Below are positions 7,185 to 13,240 of a stretch of 13,240 bases of DNA, piece by piece. The translations under genes and the position numbers were made by a program. Position 1 is the first letter of the stretch, and the number at the start of each line of letters is the position of its first letter. This DNA is from Bacteroides sp. (GTDB lineage Bacteria > Bacteroidota > Bacteroidia > Bacteroidales > Bacteroidaceae): the NCBI GenBank assembly GCA_021204375.1, contig JAJPZL010000257.1, positions 1 to 13,240 on the forward strand, given 5' to 3'. Under the pieces are notes generated by a model. That model did not search any database. It was not told the origin of the DNA and saw only the letters and a list, made by a program, of their open reading frames with translations.

Positions 7185-8017
7185 GCCTCTCTCTTTTTGT
7201 ATACCCTTACATACTCAATTACATAGTGTTGAGGGAACAGGCTGTTGTCCACTCCTTCTATACCTCCCAGGTTCCCTCCGATAGCCAGGTTCAGCAGCAG
7301 GTGGAAGGATTGGTTAAAGGGCCAGGCTTCAAAACCGGCATCGTTTTTCCGGAAGGTAAAGTAGAGCCGGTCGTCTACATAGCTCCGTAATTCCTCCTCT
7401 TCCCACTCCAGCGCATACACATGGAACTCCTTGGTCAAGGTCGTATCAAAGAGTGTACCACTCACCTGGGTACCTTCCAGGTGATTGTAATGAAGGGTAT
7501 GAACGGTGAAAAAGACAGAGTCGGGAGTATATCCCACATGCTCCATAATATCGATTTCACCACTATAGGGCCATTCCCCATATACAACATCCGTGGGTAA
7601 CATCCAGATGGCCGACCATACTCCTCTTCCCGCCGGGAGCTGTGCTTTCACTTCTACCCGGCAGTATTTCCAGTCACCTTTTCCTTTCGTCCTTAACCGG
7701 GCCGAGGTATACTCTTTTCCGTGGAGATCCTCTTTGCGTGCAGTGATGGTAAGCACGCCGTTCTCTACCCAGGCATTTTCCTGTTTCCTGTCGGTGTACC
7801 ACTGAAGTTCCTGGTTCCCCCACGCCCATTTATTCCTTTCCGTATTGAAACTCCAGCGGGTAGAGTTCGGCAGGCCGGTGTAATCAAATTCATCACTCCA
7901 GACCAGTTCCCACAGTCCGCTTTCTGTCTCAATCACACTCTTTTTTTCCGGGGCAGAAGTGCATCCTGCTGCCAGGAGCAGCAGGATAACCCAACATTGG
8001 ATGGTACGCATAGGCAT
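7181..8017 (-). CDS. GH16 endo-beta-glucanase (laminarinase-type) lipoprotein
   Basis: This intact 278-residue enzyme has lipobox AAGC (Cys19), so it is probably anchored in the outer membrane. It is a GH16 jelly-roll glycosidase that cuts internal beta-1,3 bonds in laminarin-like or mixed-linkage glucans with retention. The start WELVWSDEFDYTGLPN, the motif YTSARLRTKGKGDWKYCRVEVKA (shown here in outline at about 103-125), GVWSAIWMLP and GEIDIMEHVG are diagnostic. Glu154 is the nucleophile and Glu159 the acid/base of the beta-bulge type EIDIME. The Trp-rich cleft is complete (NLAIGGNLGG, YVIEYVRVY). It starts 6 nt after susD ends and overlaps the next gene by ATGA. It is the only intact gene of the locus and the best guide to its substrate. 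Confidence 0.9.
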   Translation of the reverse strand: MPMRTIQCWVILLLLAAGCTSAPEKKSVIETESGLWELVWSDEFDYTGLPNSTRWSFNTERNKWAWGNQELQWYTDRKQENAWVENGVLTITARKEDLHGKEYTSARLRTKGKGDWKYCRVEVKAQLPAGRGVWSAIWMLPTDVVYGEWPYSGEIDIMEHVGYTPDSVFFTVHTLHYNHLEGTQVSGTLFDTTLTKEFHVYALEWEEEELRSYVDDRLYFTFRKNDAGFEAWPFNQSFHLLLNLAIGGNLGGIEGVDNSLFPQHYVIEYVRVYKKREA

Positions 8018-8023
8018 TTTATT

Positions 8024-8269
8024 TTAAATCCACATTAATTTATTGATCTCATCGTATTCGTCATACTGTCTGTCGAGGGCTGTTTCTAAGTTCGACCGGT
8101 TGGTGGTCGCTTCATTCTCCGGATAGAGCCAGCGCATCGGGATCCCCTCTTTGTTATTCTCATTCAATGTTGTGTTGGGGTTTACCGGGAACTCCGTGTA
8201 GGCAGTACGCCGGTAGTCGAAGTAGCTGGACAACGGGTTCTGCATAAAGTGCAACAGGTAGCGTTGCAT
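8024..8269 (-). CDS. SusD-like protein, C-terminal fragment
   Basis: The last open piece of the susD frame is 81 codons from an internal Met. It reads QRYLLHFMQNPLSSYFDYRR and then TLNENNKEGIPMRWLYPENE, the standard end of SusD/RagB proteins. The frame between the second and third stops (8279-8413) is also open and reads as conserved SusD sequence. Confidence 0.7.
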   Translation of the reverse strand: MQRYLLHFMQNPLSSYFDYRRTAYTEFPVNPNTTLNENNKEGIPMRWLYPENEATTNRSNLETALDRQYDEYDEINKLMWI

Positions 8270-8413
8270 CCAGATCTATTCCAGCCTTTCGGAGGTAGTT
8301 GTTTTATAGGCCGCCTCTCCGGTAAAATAGGTATCGATATACTCCTGGGTAATTTTACGTCCATGCGCATATATACTGCTTGTCGAACCTACTGCACTGA
8401 GTGCCGCCTTTAC

Positions 8414-8707
8414 TCACGCTTCATAATAATCTTTGGAAGATCCGGTTATCCATCCTCTTTCGGCAGCTTCGGCCAGGATCAGGTTTTGTTCGGCATAACT
8501 GATCAGTGTCAGCGGTTCGGAGTCTTTCAACAGGTGATACCGGTTGTTGATCTGTGAATAGTCTCGGCTGTTATAGATCTGGTTGATCAGGTCGTCACTA
8601 TCCTCTACATTTACTCCTACATAGGCATCCATATCATCCTCTGTTAACCCATTTTCCAGTTTTAACTCAGAGGGTTCTGCGTAATAAAAAAGGCGGTAGT
8701 CATTCAA
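8414..8707 (-). CDS. SusD-like protein, middle fragment
   Basis: The second open piece of the susD frame is open from 8761 down, with its first ATG at 8707. It includes NDYRLFYYAEPSE and the conserved LISYAEQNLILAEAAERGWI segment of SusD helices, and ends at TGA after DYYEA. It is not a gene on its own; the same frame continues on both sides. Confidence 0.7.
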   Translation of the reverse strand: MNDYRLFYYAEPSELKLENGLTEDDMDAYVGVNVEDSDDLINQIYNSRDYSQINNRYHLLKDSEPLTLISYAEQNLILAEAAERGWITGSSKDYYEA

Positions 8708-8761
8708 CTCTTTTAAAGCATTGACTAAGAGAGAACTTATAATCGTATTGGTAGTAAATTT

Positions 8762-9538
8762 CTACTGATCGTACAACGGATGATATTTACCGGTCTCATC
8801 CGCATAGCGTACCCGGAAGTTATCCTCGTTACTGGTTAATAACGGTTCTTCCACTAACTTTGCGAAACGGTTTGTTATTTCCAGTGAAGCTACCTCTGTT
8901 TTCAGGGAGAGAGTCATCAATACTTTCAGGGCAAAAGAGTTACAGGCTTTTCTCCATAATTCCGGATCTCCGTCGTATACCGCATCCCCGGTAAAGACTC
9001 TTCCGGTGGCCTTTTCAAAGCAGGAGGTTGCTTCCTGTAGTTCATTCAGGATGGTGATGAATACCTGTTCCTGGGTGTCGTAAGCCGGACGGAAGTTATC
9101 ATCCCCTTTTCCCGCTTCAGAACAGGGAATATCTCCCATGCGCATCGTCATATCATAGAGGGCATAAGCTTTAGCAAAGTGAGCTACTCCCCGGTATCCA
9201 TCCTCATAAATATCTCCTAAAGCATATTCCACCATATTGTTCGCTTTGGGCCAGATGGTATAGAATCCGAAACTAGCTCTTCCCAGGCGGTTATATTGTT
9301 CGGCCATTTTACCTTCGTTGGCATAGGCCACATATTTAGGTAAAGCATTATCTGCGATGTAAGCTTTGGTATCTCCACTGTATTTGGTGATCTGCAGAAG
9401 AATATTGGTACAAAGCATAGAGGACGGAACCTTTGTGGTGGTATCCGGATTGGTATTTATATCGTCAAAGTTATCACATCCGCACAAGGCAATAACAGCC
9501 AATACCATCCATACAAAACTATTTTTTACTGTTTTCAT
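8762..9538 (-). CDS. SusD-like protein, N-terminal fragment
   Basis: This 258-residue piece carries the lipoprotein signal (Cys21) and the NTNPD start typical of SusD-like proteins. It also has the helical TPR-like half (YRGVAHFAKAYALYDMTMRMGDIP and ELWRKACNSFALKVLMTLSLK, shown in outline). It ends at TAG after HPLYDQ. Without the C-terminal half it would lack much of the glycan-binding face and the SusC contact surface. Confidence 0.75.
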   Translation of the reverse strand: MKTVKNSFVWMVLAVIALCGCDNFDDINTNPDTTTKVPSSMLCTNILLQITKYSGDTKAYIADNALPKYVAYANEGKMAEQYNRLGRASFGFYTIWPKANNMVEYALGDIYEDGYRGVAHFAKAYALYDMTMRMGDIPCSEAGKGDDNFRPAYDTQEQVFITILNELQEATSCFEKATGRVFTGDAVYDGDPELWRKACNSFALKVLMTLSLKTEVASLEITNRFAKLVEEPLLTSNEDNFRVRYADETGKYHPLYDQ

Positions 9539-9550
9539 AAGGCTGCTGAT

Positions 9551-10075
9551 TTAAAAATTGAGTTTAACATTGAATCCGAGGTAACGTACAGAGGGGTCGC
9601 TCAGGTTCTCGGTACCTCCGTCCGGGTCGGAATATTTAAAATCTTTTGCCCACATCAGTACATTCTGTCCTACAAAAGAGACAGCGGCACTCTGACAACG
9701 AAATTTCCTGCTTATTTTACGGGGCAGGTCATACGTCAGGGATATTTCCCTCAGCTTCAGGAAAGTAGTGCTGTATATATCCAGCGGCGAAGCACTTCCT
9801 CCCCAGATAAAGTTTTTATGGGCTACATCGATATAGGATTTATATTTCACAGCCACATTGTTCGGAGCATAGATCCGGTCGTCGGTTACAATATTCCCGT
9901 AGGTATCATAGGTAGCAGAACCCGATACCACCTTCACCCCTTTTCCGATATATGAACCCGTATAGTCGTTGTTACCGGCCAGTGCCTGCTCAGAGTCAAT
10001 AAAACGTTCGGGTACAACCGATTTGGGATGCGAACCGGCTAACCACATATAAGCTTCCGTAATGGTTGGAGTCAA
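9551..10075 (-). CDS. SusC-like transporter, C-terminal barrel fragment
   Basis: This third piece is in a different frame. The conserved reading begins upstream of the listed TTG, as LRYKNFTLNVAVDGRIGGLTP, and runs through TFLKLREISLTYDLP to the terminal barrel strand YLGFNVKLNF, with the expected aromatic last residue. It ends 12 nt before susD. It has no proper start of its own. Confidence 0.75.
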   Translation of the reverse strand: MTPTITEAYMWLAGSHPKSVVPERFIDSEQALAGNNDYTGSYIGKGVKVVSGSATYDTYGNIVTDDRIYAPNNVAVKYKSYIDVAHKNFIWGGSASPLDIYSTTFLKLREISLTYDLPRKISRKFRCQSAAVSFVGQNVLMWAKDFKYSDPDGGTENLSDPSVRYLGFNVKLNF

Positions 10076-10118
10076 TCCTCCTATACGTCCGTCTACCGCT
10101 ACATTCAGGGTGAAATTC

Positions 10119-10814
10119 TTATAGCGCAGGGTTGTTCCTACTCACCCAGATCCAGTCCGAATCACTGTATCCCCATACAGAGTCATAGGCAGAGTAGAGC
10201 GGTACCCCGTTGTCGTGGATGATCTTTCCGTCGTGGCTATACTGGAAGTCCTTGATAATATACGTATCGTACCGTTCTCCCTTCTTTACCCATGGTTTAT
10301 CAGCCGAGAACTCCTCGTCCAGGCGGGTATAGTAACGGCCGTATTTGGTCCAGTTCGTATTGATATCCCACTGCCAGTCACCCATCTTTACAGGAGTGGC
10401 GTTGATGCTGAATTCAAATCCCCGGGTAGATATCTCTTCGTTGGTATTGATAAAAGTGGTGCTATATCCGGAAGCTCCCGATACCGATTGCGATACAATG
10501 CGGTTGTAAAGCCGGGTGTTGTAGTAAGCAAGGTCAAAGGATAACCGGTTCTGTAATATACTTAGCATAGTACCGATCTCCATGCTTGCTTTGGCAGTCG
10601 GTTTAATATCCGAGTTCTTAACGGAAGAGGGCAGGGAGGCCGAAGGGGTATTCCCCCAGACATTGGTCCCTATCGAATAGGCTACATTATTCTCATAGAT
10701 AGAGGCCGGAGTTTTGGAGATAGTCCACGAACCACGCAACTTCCACAAAGAGAGCCAGTTGGTTTTCGGGAGCAATTCGGAAGCGATCAAACTACCCGAG
10801 ATGGAAGGATACAT
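10119..10814 (-). CDS. SusC-like transporter, middle barrel fragment
   Basis: This piece is in the same frame as the N-terminal piece, starting at an internal Met in SYMYPSISGSLIASELLP. It carries WLSLWKLRGSWTISK, TKEISTRGFEFSI-like strand motifs (here EEISTRGFEFSINATP) and the segment DSDWIWVSRNN. After that the reading PAL-stop is off-frame because of the extra C near 10129-10131. Confidence 0.75.
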   Translation of the reverse strand: MYPSISGSLIASELLPKTNWLSLWKLRGSWTISKTPASIYENNVAYSIGTNVWGNTPSASLPSSVKNSDIKPTAKASMEIGTMLSILQNRLSFDLAYYNTRLYNRIVSQSVSGASGYSTTFINTNEEISTRGFEFSINATPVKMGDWQWDINTNWTKYGRYYTRLDEEFSADKPWVKKGERYDTYIIKDFQYSHDGKIIHDNGVPLYSAYDSVWGYSDSDWIWVSRNNPAL

Positions 10815-10847
10815 GTAAGAACGGGTGGATTCCGGCAGAGTGGAGCT

Positions 10848-12659
10848 CTAGTCGTTCCTCAATGTTTCTTCCAGGTAAACTGTGCTTCTCCACGATACCC
10901 CTACTCTGCCATACAAACTATTTGTCTGCATCTTGGAAAGGGTAGAGGTAACCGCTGCATTCTGTACAGAGGCTTTCAGGGAAAAATATCCCGGAATAGA
11001 GATCCCTCCTACTGTATTGCCCATCAGGATTTTGTCATTAATATAATAGATCGAACCTCCCAGTAACCCCTCTACGGTAAAGTCGTTAAATGTCTTCTCT
11101 CCGCTCAGCAGGAAATCGTTGTTAATACTCCAGCCACTCTCCTGGGTATTGGCATAGTGACCTATCAGCTTGTTCGACCATCCGTAATCTTCTCCCGAAC
11201 CGGTCAGGTTACCCTGGGATATCTTTACCTCCTGCCCCGAAGAGTAGTAATCAAGTCCCAACCGTATATTGGCTCTTAACCACGGTAACAATTCATATCC
11301 CGCATTGAACATACCACTGAATACATCCTTATCAATGCTCCGTGTCCGTTCGTATTGCTGGAAATAGGGGTTGTCTAAGCTGTTTATATTTTCATCGTAG
11401 GAATTATTCCGTTTTTCCTCTTTCACGAGCCAGTAATCTTTGTATTGGCGCACATCGTAATCAGCACCTGTCCGGATCAGCAACGAATACATCGGGTCGT
11501 AATTCTTATACCCGTTAAATCCGGCATTCGGCGATTCGTGCTTGGTATAAGACATCGAAGAAGAGAGCGTGAATTTATCGATATTCATCTCTCCTCCCAG
11601 CGAATAGGAGTATTTATTGATGCGGTTGTTAGGATATTGCCCTTTGTTCTGTATCCAGCTGGCGGAAGCCCGCAGCGTTCCATACTCCCCTTTCTGGGCC
11701 ACACTCAGGTTGTTGTTGGTCACAAAGCCCTGTTCCATAAAATTCTTGAAGTTATTTTTACCCACAGGCAGGTAAGGCATCTCCCGGAATGTTTTGGATA
11801 CCGGGTCCCACTGTTCGATCATCGTTCCATCCATCACCTGTCCCCATACCCGGTCGGCGGTCTGGTTATACACCCCGGAGGTTCCGCGACCGAAGGTAGA
11901 CTGCGCTTCCGGAATGGCCAGGTAACCGGCAGTAAACATGGTACTGCTGTTAATAGCTACCGAAAGTCCCTTCTGGTCGGCTCCTTTTTTAGTGGTGATC
12001 ATAATCGCACCGCTTCCTCCACGGGCACCGTACAGCGCCGATGCAGTAGCCCCTTTCAGCACACTGATCTCTTCGATATTATCGGCCGGAATATCCGAAA
12101 GTGTGAGGTTCTTGTAAGGTACCCCGTCAATCACTAAGATCGGTGTCTCCCAACGTACCGTCAGATTGGGGTCTTCTGCAAATTCACTGGAGTTAAGTAC
12201 CTTTACCCCGGCTATTTTTCCCGAGAGCGAAGTACCTACATTCAGTCCTTTTACCGTTTGCAGAACATCACCTTCCACCTTTTGTACCGAATAACCCAGT
12301 GCTTTCTCTTCCCGTTTAATACCCAGTGCGGTAACCACTACATTGTCTAATAAAACTGTATTTTCACTCAGGATTATATGGATAGTCCTGCGGCTATTGA
12401 TCTTTTCGGTAACCGTATTCATACCGATATAAGAGAAGATAAGCTCCCCGTCAGTCGGTGCTTCCAGGTTGTAATTCCCTTCCATATCCGTAATTACTCC
12501 ATATTCCTGTCCCCCTATCCGTACATTGACTCCGATCAACGGTTCTCCGGAAGTATCTTTTACCGATCCGTTTATGGGTATCTGCTGTGCATATACGGAA
12601 GCAGAAAAGACCAGGACGGCCAGAAAAGAGAGGTATCGGTTATGCGAGGAACCGATCAT
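10848..12659 (-). CDS. SusC-like transporter, N-terminal fragment
   Basis: This 603-residue piece has the signal peptide, the regulatory-like beta-sandwich, the complete plug and about the first half of the barrel (to VGVSWRSTVYLEETLRND). It stops at TAG where the highly conserved RNDWSSTLP motif should continue. A truncated barrel of this kind would not be expected to fold into the outer membrane. Confidence 0.8.
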   Translation of the reverse strand: MIGSSHNRYLSFLAVLVFSASVYAQQIPINGSVKDTSGEPLIGVNVRIGGQEYGVITDMEGNYNLEAPTDGELIFSYIGMNTVTEKINSRRTIHIILSENTVLLDNVVVTALGIKREEKALGYSVQKVEGDVLQTVKGLNVGTSLSGKIAGVKVLNSSEFAEDPNLTVRWETPILVIDGVPYKNLTLSDIPADNIEEISVLKGATASALYGARGGSGAIMITTKKGADQKGLSVAINSSTMFTAGYLAIPEAQSTFGRGTSGVYNQTADRVWGQVMDGTMIEQWDPVSKTFREMPYLPVGKNNFKNFMEQGFVTNNNLSVAQKGEYGTLRASASWIQNKGQYPNNRINKYSYSLGGEMNIDKFTLSSSMSYTKHESPNAGFNGYKNYDPMYSLLIRTGADYDVRQYKDYWLVKEEKRNNSYDENINSLDNPYFQQYERTRSIDKDVFSGMFNAGYELLPWLRANIRLGLDYYSSGQEVKISQGNLTGSGEDYGWSNKLIGHYANTQESGWSINNDFLLSGEKTFNDFTVEGLLGGSIYYINDKILMGNTVGGISIPGYFSLKASVQNAAVTSTLSKMQTNSLYGRVGVSWRSTVYLEETLRND

Positions 12660-12918
12660 TGGTTTGAGGTTTTTTCTGTGTCTTCATTCGTTTGTCTGTT
12701 TTAATTTTTACTATAATTGAAGTTAGTCAGGGGATTTTGACCTGCATGCAATACAAAATAAAGACAAACACATGTAACAAAGAAAAAAAGGCCTTTACAA
12801 AACTTTTACAGCACATAAAAAGCTATTTTAGGTACCTTTACAATTCTTTTTTTTTATATTTTATAATCTATTTATTATTAGATATTTAGTCGTATTTGAT
12901 GCCTTAACATCTCTCTTT
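12660..12918 (-). promoter_or_regulatory. Upstream region of susC with phased TGTAAARG repeats
   Basis: This AT-rich gap between the regulator tail and susC should hold the susC promoter. On the minus strand TGTAAAGG occurs at 12842-12835 and 12799-12792, extended to the 9-mer TTGTAAAGG in both cases, and a variant TGTAAAAG occurs at 12810-12803. The start-to-start distances are 32 and 11 bp, close to three and one helical turns. A palindrome TGCATGCA lies at 12743-12750. A weak match to the Bacteroidota promoter (TTTG at 12781-12778, TTATTTTG at 12761-12754) has a short 16-bp spacer, so I do not place the start site with confidence. Confidence 0.4.
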
Positions 12919-13173
12919 TCATATCGTAGAAAGATGATGTTGCAGATTAGCCTCTTTTCCCAGTTCCAGTTTTTTGCGGAGACGGTGCCGGGCTATCTCT
13001 ACGCTGGCAGGAGTGATATTCATATAGGCTGCTATCTCTTTGGTATTAAGGTTAAGCCTGATATAGGCACAAAGGCGCATATCGTTGCGAGTAATATGAG
13101 GATAACGAGCCATAAGCCGGTCAAAGAATCCATCGTAGATAGTATTAAAGTAAATGATTATCAGAATAATCTC
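12919..13173 (-). pseudogene. C-terminal tail of a LuxR-type HTH regulator, 5' part missing
   Basis: The open frame (stop-free from 13173; ATG at 13113 gives 64 residues) reads FNTIYDGFFDRLMARYPHIT, RNDMRLCAYIRLNL, NTKEIAAYMNITPASVEIAR and HRLRKKLEL. This is the LuxR-like helix-turn-helix at the end of Bacteroidota sensor-regulators that often carry beta-propeller and Y_Y_Y domains and sit beside susC genes. The complete protein is usually many hundred residues long. A TAG in the same frame lies at 13174-13176. Beyond it all frames soon meet stops in AT-rich DNA that does not read as protein, up to the window edge. It may therefore be a truncated remnant, or continue beyond another lesion. 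It transcribes toward susC, so it probably once controlled this locus. Confidence 0.65.
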
Positions 13174-13240
13174 CTAATATAAATTCTGGATTTGAACTCT
13201 AAGTTAAAACAGTTAGCATATAAAACCAATCTATAGATAA

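Larger units (their letters stand above)
8024..9538 (-). pseudogene. susD: SusD-like glycan-binding lipoprotein, three in-frame stops
   Basis: This SusD/RagB-family surface lipoprotein captures oligosaccharides and lids the SusC channel. One frame of 504 codons runs from 9538 to TAA at 8024-8026, interrupted by TAG 8762-8764 (codon 259), TGA 8414-8416 (codon 375) and TAG 8276-8278 (codon 421), with no frameshift. Residues around each stop still read as SusD: YDQ-stop-KFTTN, DYYEA-stop-VKAAL, RLE-stop-IWMQRYLL. The likely originals are Gln (or similar), Gly (GGA to TGA) and Gln (CAG to TAG). The signal peptide ends in LCGC with Cys21. The C-terminus DYRRTAYTEFP...RWLYPENE is the family's usual closing region. 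It starts 12 nt after the susC stop. Confidence 0.87.
9551..12659 (-). pseudogene. susC: SusC-like TonB-dependent outer membrane transporter, nonsense and frameshift
   Basis: This is a TonB-dependent channel for oligosaccharide uptake. If repaired it would be 1,035 residues, normal for SusC. The signal peptide ends near SVYAQQ. A CarboxypepD-regulatory-like domain (about 28-105, INGSVKDTSGEPLIGVNV) is followed by the plug (SLSGKIAGVKVL, ILVIDGVPY, SVLKGATASALYGARGGSG) and the 22-strand barrel ending in FNVKLNF. Codon 604 is TAG (10848-10850) in RND-stop-SSTLPES, where SusC proteins have Trp. A second break near 10129-10131 needs one C removed from CCC on the coding strand, joining WVSRNN to LRYKNFTLNVAVDGR. 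VRWETP replaces the usual VRGETP. A start at 12687 (MKTQKKPQT) in another frame is possible. Confidence 0.88.

Noticed and set aside
1784..10850. Stop-codon recoding (TGA or TAG read as an amino acid)
   Set aside because: The disrupted codons seem to replace Trp, Gly and Gln with no consistent assignment, and TGA and TAG both end intact genes here (GH16 ends TGA, the esterase ends TAG). The separate frameshifts would also remain unexplained.
11445..12137. Plus-strand open frame of 230 codons opposite susC
   Set aside because: It is an antisense shadow of the conserved SusC plug and barrel; it is His/Arg-rich with no domain.
12685..12687. Alternative susC start reading MKTQKKPQT
   Set aside because: It is one base out of frame with susC and would need yet another slip; the in-frame ATG at 12659 already gives a workable signal peptide.
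12754..12781. Bacteroidota-type promoter for susC (TTTG and TTATTTTG)
   Set aside because: The spacer is 16 bp instead of about 19-21 and one key base differs, so it is mentioned only within the upstream-region entry.
1..13240. tRNA, rRNA, insertion sequence or phage genes
   Set aside because: No cloverleaf, rRNA core, transposase motif or terminal inverted repeats were seen on either strand.

Overview
The window comes from a member of the Bacteroidota, most likely the order Bacteroidales. The signs are a SusC/SusD pair, several lipoprotein signal peptides, a LuxR-type regulator tail of the kind placed beside susC genes, and a DUF937-type protein typical of this group. A Parabacteroides-like or Dysgonomonas-like gut lineage fits the protein flavour, but that is inference.

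Layout, left to right. Bases 1-331 are non-coding and hold an array of about six degenerate 22-bp palindromic units (117-242). A GH35 beta-galactosidase follows on the minus strand (332-2694). A divergent intergenic stretch leads to a tight plus-strand operon (2899-5439): secreted alpha/beta-hydrolase esterase, hexapeptide-repeat sugar O-acetyltransferase, GNAT acetyltransferase and lipoprotein nitroreductase, closed by a clear terminator (5458-5485). A single DUF937-type gene (5582-6034) follows, with a hairpin between it and the convergent next gene. From 12659 down to 6136 on the minus strand lies a polysaccharide utilization locus: susC, susD, a GH16 laminarinase-type lipoprotein, and a lipoprotein glycerophosphodiester phosphodiesterase with a beta-sandwich front domain. 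Gaps are 12 nt, 6 nt and an ATGA overlap. Upstream of susC (12919-13173) is only the DNA-binding tail of a LuxR-type regulator.

As a system, SusC/SusD would import glucan oligosaccharides released by the surface GH16 enzyme, and the regulator would switch the locus on. The EIDIME type of GH16 points to beta-1,3- or mixed-linkage beta-glucan. The GH35 and the esterase/acetyltransferase operon could act on substituted sugars, but nothing in the sequence ties them to the same substrate.

The outstanding feature is damage. Seven of the ten nearly full-length genes carry point lesions, while the surrounding codons still read as conserved protein. There are five in-frame stops (GH35 x1, susD x3, susC x1) and five clear single-base frameshifts (O-acetyltransferase, GNAT, nitroreductase, phosphodiesterase, susC), four of them by a changed base run. 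A sixth frameshift is probable at the GH35 signal peptide. The regulator is also reduced to its C-terminal end. Only the esterase, the DUF937 gene and the GH16 gene read through. Either the sequence carries roughly 1% consensus errors, or this is a real region in early decay. The window alone cannot decide. I found no RNA genes, insertion sequences or CRISPR arrays.
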